64,000 nt of DNA from Acinetobacter lactucae (GTDB lineage: Bacteria; Pseudomonadota; Gammaproteobacteria; Pseudomonadales; Moraxellaceae), in NCBI RefSeq assembly GCF_001605885.1, contig NZ_LRPE01000038.1, positions 99,102 through 163,101 on the forward strand. Reading direction: 5' to 3'. How positions within the stretch are numbered: position 1 is the stretch's first letter; each line of letters opens with the position of its first letter. The notes beneath the pieces are model-generated. The model ran no database searches. It saw only the letters and a list, made by a program, of their open reading frames with translations, and had not been told where the DNA came from. This document shows, in pieces, positions 59,006-64,000 of this stretch. The position numbers were made by a program, and so were the translations under genes.

Positions 59006-59830
59006 ATGAAGAAATTACTAATCGCAAGCCTAATCACCCTTTCAAGTGCATCAATTTTTGCAGCTGATAACTCAGCAACTGCTGCGAAAACCGATGTTTT
59101 TAAACAAGCTGAACAACTCTATGCAGCAAAAAATTACTCCGCTGCATTTCAAGAAATGCAACGCTTAGCCCAATCAGGTAATGCCCAAGCTATCTATAAC
59201 TTAGGCTATATGACTCAAATGGGCCAAGGTACAGCAAAAGACTCTTCTAAAGCCCTAAAATACTATGAAGACGCTTCAAATAAAGGTTATGCCCAAGCGA
59301 GTTACACGCTTGCACAAATTTATGAGACTGGTGAATTAGGCGTTGCCAAAGATAGCAACAAATTCAGTCAATATATTCAAAAGGCATCAGCTCAAGGTTC
59401 TGATGATGCAACTGTGAAAATTGCGACGATTTTATTTGCTCAGAAAAAACCGCAGTCACATCAAATTGCGCTTCAAAAATTAGCGCCTTTAATTCGAAAA
59501 GGAAACTACCCTGCTATTCAGGTCAAAGCACTCTATGACATTAGCCAAGGTGTTGAGAATAAAAATCCTTTAATGAAACGCCAAGGCATCGAAGCTTTAC
59601 AGTCAATTGCACAAAAAGGCTATGCACCTGCCTCTATGGCCTTAGCAACCATGATGGCAAACGGCAATATCATTCCGCAAAATCTACCGCAAGCGAAAAA
59701 GATCTTTACTGAACTTGCCAATCAAAATGTGCCAAATGCTAAAGAATCGTTAGCTTCGGTTGATAAGATTATTGCAGAAAAGAGCAAACAAGCTGCCAAT
59801 GCTCCCGCACAGCCAGCACCTAAAAAATAA
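59006..59830 (+). CDS. Exported Sel1-repeat protein
   Basis: Protein of 274 residues with signal peptide MKKLLIASLITLSSASIFAA. The mature part is built of Sel1-like alpha repeats (NAQAIYNLGYMTQMGQGTAKDSSKALKYYEDASNKGYAQASYTLAQIYETG in pieces, and APASMALATMMANGNIIPQNLPQAKKIF). Such solenoids scaffold protein-protein contacts, here in the periplasm. Partner unknown. It ends in a proline/alanine-rich tail. Confidence 0.87.
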   Translation: MKKLLIASLITLSSASIFAADNSATAAKTDVFKQAEQLYAAKNYSAAFQEMQRLAQSGNAQAIYNLGYMTQMGQGTAKDSSKALKYYEDASNKGYAQASYTLAQIYETGELGVAKDSNKFSQYIQKASAQGSDDATVKIATILFAQKKPQSHQIALQKLAPLIRKGNYPAIQVKALYDISQGVENKNPLMKRQGIEALQSIAQKGYAPASMALATMMANGNIIPQNLPQAKKIFTELANQNVPNAKESLASVDKIIAEKSKQAANAPAQPAPKK

Positions 59831-59839
59831 TGAATGATG

Positions 59840-59862
59840 AGCCCCTTATGGGGCTTTTCTTT
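59840..59862. terminator. Terminator between convergent genes
   Basis: Stem AGCCCC / GGGGCT with TTAT loop, T-rich tract after it on the plus strand. Confidence 0.8.
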
Positions 59863-60785
59863 TACCACCACAAAGCAATAAGCCCGCTCACCCCAATAAA
59901 ACCAACAATCGTACTAATCATAAGCGGTGTTAATGCTTTTTCATTTAAGCCATAAGCCTGTCCAAAAATTCCGAAAGCAATCGGCATGGGTAAAGCAGCG
60001 ATTAATGTTCCTGCATAAAGCATTTCACGACTTACATTTGGAGTTATTAAAAAAAGTGCAAAAATAACAGATGGCATTAGCACAACTTTAAAGATCGCCA
60101 ACAAAACACTTTCTGTATTTACTGTTGTGATTCCAATACCGACTAGACTTCCGCCAATGGCAAACAAAGCCAAAGGCGAAGCTGTACGCCCAAGTAACTC
60201 TAATGATTGATCAAGCGTTGTAGGAAGATTAACATCTAAAAGAATGCATCCCATCCCAACCAAAATAGCGATAATTACAGGATTCTTAAGTAAGTTTAAA
60301 AAAGTCTGTTTTAAAAGCGGCAAAAGACTTTGTTGTTGATGTAAACCAGCTTCGGCCAAAATGAGCATCAGTGCCACAATCAATAAATTTTCAATGATGA
60401 GTGTTAGAGAAATATAGATGGCAGCGTGATTACCTATCAACATGGTTAAAATAGCTGTTCCCATAAATCCAGTATTGGACATAGATGCGCCCATCGAAAT
60501 AACGGCGCTGTGGGTTAAGCTATTTTTAAAATATTTTCGATAGAGAAGGAAAGCCAAGAAAAATAAAATTAAGGACCCGCCACCATAAGCAAGAAAATAA
60601 GCTGGGTGCCAAATGTCTTGTAAATTTTTATTTGCCAAGGAATGAATTAAAAAAGCCGGTAAGGAAATTTTAATTACGAATGCGCTAAGAGCCCTGATCT
60701 GTTCAGGCGTTATCAATTTGATGAGGACACAAACATAGCCCATCAATAGCAATATCAAGATAGGTAAAATAACCTGAAAAACCAC
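59862..60785 (-). CDS. AEC family (auxin efflux carrier-like) transporter
   Basis: Membrane protein of 307 residues with about ten hydrophobic segments. N-terminal ILPILILLLMGYVCVLIKLITPEQIRALSAFVIKISLPAFLI and the central SNTGFMGTAILTMLIG motif are typical of the AEC family; the family half-helix asparagine/glycine motif is intact. Bacterial AEC members carry malate, malonate or other acids. The substrate is unknown. It lies downstream of the Old Yellow Enzyme gene but a terminator stands between them. Confidence 0.87.
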   Translation of the reverse strand: MVFQVILPILILLLMGYVCVLIKLITPEQIRALSAFVIKISLPAFLIHSLANKNLQDIWHPAYFLAYGGGSLILFFLAFLLYRKYFKNSLTHSAVISMGASMSNTGFMGTAILTMLIGNHAAIYISLTLIIENLLIVALMLILAEAGLHQQQSLLPLLKQTFLNLLKNPVIIAILVGMGCILLDVNLPTTLDQSLELLGRTASPLALFAIGGSLVGIGITTVNTESVLLAIFKVVLMPSVIFALFLITPNVSREMLYAGTLIAALPMPIAFGIFGQAYGLNEKALTPLMISTIVGFIGVSGLIALWW

Positions 60786-60809
60786 TGACCGTCCTCACTT
60801 AGCGAAAGA

Positions 60810-60834
60810 AAAATGGGCAAAGATGACTTTGCCC
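60810..60834 (-). terminator. Terminator after the OYE gene
   Basis: Perfect stem GGGCAAAG / CTTTGCCC with TCAT loop, then an A/T-rich T-containing tail on the minus strand. Confidence 0.85.
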
Positions 60835-60841
60835 AATACAA

Positions 60842-61951
60842 TTAAAAAGAGTTAAAAAGCTGCTTTAATCCATGAGGTTGACAACGTAAATACTGAGGTG
60901 CAATTTTAACTTCTGCACCTAAAGCTGCTGCTGCATGCCAAGGCCATCTTGGGTCATATAACATTGCACGAGCAAGACCAATAGCATCGGCTTGCTGGTT
61001 TTCTAAAATTTGTTCAGCGTGCTCTGGCTCAGTAATTAGCCCTACAGCAATGACTGGAATAGACACATGCTTTTTAACCTGTTCAGCAAAAGGGACTTGG
61101 TAGCCCGCCCCAATCGTAATTGATTGATGCTCGTGCAAACCACCACTAGACACATGCACGTAGGCTGCACCCAACTGCTCTAAAGCTTTTGATAAACCCA
61201 CTGTTGATTCAACATCCCAGTGCTCAATACTTTCTAACCAATCGGTCGCAGACAATCTAACACCTACAGGATAACCTTCTGGTACAGCGAGTTTAATTGC
61301 CTGAAGAACCTCAAGGGTCATACGCATGCGGTTTTCTAAAGAACCGCCATATTCATCAGTTCGCTGATTGGCAATTGGCGATAAGAATTGGTGTAATAAA
61401 TAACCATGCGCCGCATGAATTTCAATCAACTCAAATCCAGCCTCTACCGCACGTTTTGCAGCTGCTGCAAAGTCTTGTTGAACTTGTTTAATCTCAGCAA
61501 TGGTCAAAGCATGGGGGGCTGCATCATGCACTGAAAAGGTACTTTCACTTGGAGCAACCGTTTGCCAACCATGAGGCTGATCTTTTGCGATCTGACCTTT
61601 ACCTAACCACGGTTTTTCAGTAGATGCTTTACGACCTGCATGTGCTAACTGAATTCCAAATGGCATTGGTGAAAGTGTATGAACCTTAGCTAACAACGCT
61701 TTAATTTGGTCACGTTGCTGATCATTCCACAGTCCAAGGTCAGCATAGCTAATTCGACCTTCAGGCTGTACAGCAGTCGCCTCCACAATACAGAGCCCTG
61801 CACCAGACAATGCATAGTTTGCCCATTGCTGTTCATGCCAATACGTAATTTCGCCATCATCTGTTGCCGAATATTGGCACATCGGAGCAATTACAATTCT
61901 ATTGACCAGTTGTAGTGAACCAAAGTTAACCGTTTCAAATAATTTTGCCAT
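60842..61951 (-). CDS. Old Yellow Enzyme family ene-reductase (NamA/YqjM-like)
   Basis: TIM-barrel FMN enzyme of 369 residues: VNRIVIAPMCQYSATDDGEITYWHEQQW (Cys in the flavin-tuning APMCQYSA), IQLAHAGRKAS, HAAHGYLLHQFLSPIANQRTDEYGGSLENRMR (pieces, His-x2-His substrate pair), and DAIGLARAMLYDPRWPWHAA. The APMCQY motif puts it in the YqjM/NamA (thermophilic-like, class III) group. It reduces activated C=C bonds with NAD(P)H. The start is 10 bases from the TonB receptor stop, so co-transcription is likely. Confidence 0.93.
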   Translation of the reverse strand: MAKLFETVNFGSLQLVNRIVIAPMCQYSATDDGEITYWHEQQWANYALSGAGLCIVEATAVQPEGRISYADLGLWNDQQRDQIKALLAKVHTLSPMPFGIQLAHAGRKASTEKPWLGKGQIAKDQPHGWQTVAPSESTFSVHDAAPHALTIAEIKQVQQDFAAAAKRAVEAGFELIEIHAAHGYLLHQFLSPIANQRTDEYGGSLENRMRMTLEVLQAIKLAVPEGYPVGVRLSATDWLESIEHWDVESTVGLSKALEQLGAAYVHVSSGGLHEHQSITIGAGYQVPFAEQVKKHVSIPVIAVGLITEPEHAEQILENQQADAIGLARAMLYDPRWPWHAAAALGAEVKIAPQYLRCQPHGLKQLFNSF

Positions 61952-61960
61952 TTTAAATTC

Positions 61961-64000
61961 CTAGAATTGCTTAATTACACGTAAACCTGCACTCCAGTTA
62001 CGTCCATCCGCTGGTTCAAAGTAGCGTCCATTACCGTCATTTACGATCACTGAACCTGCATAGTTTTTATCAAATAGGTTATCGACACGGGCAAAGCTAT
62101 TCACTTTCCAGTCACCCATTACCCATGCATAACCCACATTAGCTGAGGTTACACTGTAGCTTGGCGCTGCGTCACTGTTGGTATCATTCACGTATACTTT
62201 ATCCATATACTGTACATCTACACCGCCATATAGCCCGTGCGATGGCTGCCAAGCTAAAGAAGCATAAGCTTGGTTTTTGGCAATTCCTGGAATAGCATTG
62301 CCTGATGGAATTTGAGCAATACTTCCTAAAGCTGGAATATCAGCATCAAAAGTTGCATCTAAATATGTATAGCTTGCAATCGCTGTTAGATCTCTCCACA
62401 ACTTTTTATTCCATGCGAACTCTACGCCTTCACGTAAAGTTTTATCTGCATTACGGAATGTTGAACGCCCATTTGAGTTACCTGCAGAAACGATGTCATC
62501 GTTGGTCTTAGTTTGAAAAACTGCCAAAGTAAAATCACCTAATTGGTTTTGTGATTTTAAGCCCGTTTCATAGGTATCGCTTGTTGATGCGGTCAAATCA
62601 AAATTAAAACCACTTTCTCCATCTGGACGATATGCCATTTCAGTAAAAGTTGGCGTTTCAAATCCTTTGGCATAACTCACATAGGCCATGAGTTCAGGTA
62701 AAATTTGCCAGCTTAAAGCAGCAGAAGGTAAAACTTTATTGTAATCAGTCTTACCACTATCGTCGCCATTACTTAAATAGCGATCTTCCGACTTATAGTG
62801 GACATTGCTATAACGTACACCTGTATCTAAACGCCATGTTGGTAAGAACTGCCATGAAGCTTGTAAATATGGATCGATATTCCACAAAGTATTGTCTTCA
62901 TCACGGCGTAACTTACCTTTGACGCCATAATAAGGCTGACCGTTTACTAAATTAAAGTTTTCAAAACCTTTACGATCTTCATCCATTGCATCGAGTGCAA
63001 CACCAACGCTTAGAGTAGTATTTGGAAGTAACTCTTTACCCGTCCAGCGGAAGTCAGCGCCATAATAATTACGCTCAAAATCAATGACTCCACCAGCATG
63101 CTTTGGGCTAGCTTGACCTGAATAAATAGGCTTACCCTCTTCTAGCTTCACTTCACCTTTAGGTATAGATTGATATTGAGTCACTTGGCGATTGCCTAAA
63201 TATGCCATGGCATAGAGTTCATTTTTATCATTAACAGGCTTAGACCACGTCACACCCGTTTGAGTTTGTTCAATATCTTTACGGACATTAAATTGCTTTA
63301 AAAATGGAACTTGTTGTCTTGGGTTAGTATTCCACTGATCATGCGTTAGTCCCTGTGGGTCATCTGCATGGATTTTTACATAATTGGTTATCCAGTTGAT
63401 TTTGCTACCATCATCAAGGTTCCAACTGAGTTTTGCATTGTTTAATACTTTTTCTGCACCGCTATGTTCTCGGTAACCATCCGTATCGAAATACGATGAA
63501 CTAATAACATAGCTTGGTTCATTCGCACCCTTTGCCCCGCCTTGTAGCACGAGTCCTGCTCGGCTTTTATCGTGACTGCCTCCCGAATAGCTCAGCTCAA
63601 TTGAATCTTTCCCTTGCCCTTCTTTAGTAGAAGTTAAAATTGTCCCGCCCGATGAATTTCCATAAAGTGAAGAAAAAGGTCCTGTTAGAACTTCAACATG
63701 GTCCAGACTACTTAAATCGATATTAGAGGTTTGGCCTTGTCCATCCGGCATTGTTGCAGGAATACCGTCTACATAAAGGCGAATACCACGGACACCAAAA
63801 GTAGAACGTGCACCAAAACCACGCATAGATAACTGTAAATCTTGTGCATAATTTTCACGATTGCGAAGCTGTAAACTCGGTATCCCCTTCACAACTTCGG
63901 TTAAATTTACTTGTGAAGAAGTGTCAGCTTGGGGTGCATCTATTCGAAAAACCGAAGCAGGTGTTTGCAAATAGGTTGTATCGGTACGGGTTGCTTCCAC
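61961..64000 (-). CDS. TonB-dependent outer-membrane receptor (partial, 5' end missing)
   Basis: C-terminal 679 residues; the signal peptide, TonB box and first plug residues lie beyond the right edge (the first codon shown, GTG, is internal). The plug motifs are visible: VVKGIPSLQLRNRENY, LSMRGFGARSTFGVRGIRLYVDGIPATMPDGQGQ (pieces) and LTGPFSSLYGNSSGGTI. A beta barrel ends in the terminal aromatic (RVIKQF), the outer-membrane insertion signal. The ligand is unknown; the family includes siderophore, haem and vitamin receptors. Confidence 0.92.
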   Translation of the reverse strand: MEATRTDTTYLQTPASVFRIDAPQADTSSQVNLTEVVKGIPSLQLRNRENYAQDLQLSMRGFGARSTFGVRGIRLYVDGIPATMPDGQGQTSNIDLSSLDHVEVLTGPFSSLYGNSSGGTILTSTKEGQGKDSIELSYSGGSHDKSRAGLVLQGGAKGANEPSYVISSSYFDTDGYREHSGAEKVLNNAKLSWNLDDGSKINWITNYVKIHADDPQGLTHDQWNTNPRQQVPFLKQFNVRKDIEQTQTGVTWSKPVNDKNELYAMAYLGNRQVTQYQSIPKGEVKLEEGKPIYSGQASPKHAGGVIDFERNYYGADFRWTGKELLPNTTLSVGVALDAMDEDRKGFENFNLVNGQPYYGVKGKLRRDEDNTLWNIDPYLQASWQFLPTWRLDTGVRYSNVHYKSEDRYLSNGDDSGKTDYNKVLPSAALSWQILPELMAYVSYAKGFETPTFTEMAYRPDGESGFNFDLTASTSDTYETGLKSQNQLGDFTLAVFQTKTNDDIVSAGNSNGRSTFRNADKTLREGVEFAWNKKLWRDLTAIASYTYLDATFDADIPALGSIAQIPSGNAIPGIAKNQAYASLAWQPSHGLYGGVDVQYMDKVYVNDTNSDAAPSYSVTSANVGYAWVMGDWKVNSFARVDNLFDKNYAGSVIVNDGNGRYFEPADGRNWSAGLRVIKQF

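Overview
The window looks like a chromosomal segment of an Acinetobacter, most likely of the A. baumannii/calcoaceticus group. The evidence is the low G+C composition, the protein sequences (MreBCD, PilGHIJ-ChpA, ProS, RutABCDEFG, SbmA-like transporter, signal-peptide-less YkuD protein), and the gene order mreBCD-maf / gatCAB. I see no insertion sequence, prophage, integron or CRISPR array. This species call is inference; no search was run.

Layout. 1-2.7 kb: rod-shape operon mreB-mreC-mreD-maf (minus strand; maf runs off the left edge). 2.8-6.2 kb: divergent gatCAB amidotransferase. 6.3-21.1 kb: mixed housekeeping and accessory genes (DJ-1/PfpI protein, exported proteins, a frameshifted DUF1176 gene, SbmA-like transporter, threonine ammonia-lyase, patatin lipoprotein, AGCS symporter, a decayed locus at 15.1-15.9 kb, nitroreductase, Bcr/CflA efflux, FUSC protein, YcxB-like protein). 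21.2-23.9 kb: a PepSY/flavodoxin/reductase fusion behind a Fur-box-like sequence. 25.1-25.9 kb: six tandem tRNA genes (three Val, three Asp) behind a near-consensus sigma-70 promoter. 26-29.6 kb: YkuD protein, YbaN, DUF1853, an entericidin-like lipoprotein, dapE.

29.7-32.0 kb: a strikingly AT-rich two-gene locus with an alpha/beta hydrolase and a HemN/HemW-like radical SAM gene. The radical SAM gene is broken by an in-frame amber codon and carries an expanded CX7CX2C cluster motif. This is my best candidate for something little described. 32.2-40.8 kb: the twitching chemosensory cluster pilG-pilH-pilI-pilJ-chpA-chpC. 41-46 kb: a coiled-coil exported protein and an RND efflux pair. 46-49.4 kb: proS, yegP-like, phnA-like and DUF488 genes.

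49.5-56.5 kb: a complete pyrimidine (uracil) degradation locus in two transcription units, rutDE and rutABCFG plus an added 3-hydroxyacid dehydrogenase. An identical 18-bp palindrome lies before each unit in opposite orientation and resembles a RutR operator; a sigma-54 promoter lies before rutA. 56.5-64 kb: SRPBCC protein, YgfZ-like protein, DsbC, Sel1-repeat protein, AEC transporter, Old Yellow Enzyme and the truncated start of a TonB-dependent receptor.

How the parts connect: cell-wall functions recur (mreBCD, YkuD protein, dapE, YdcF). The pil-chp genes form one signalling system. The rut genes form one catabolic pathway with its own importer and probable nitrogen control.
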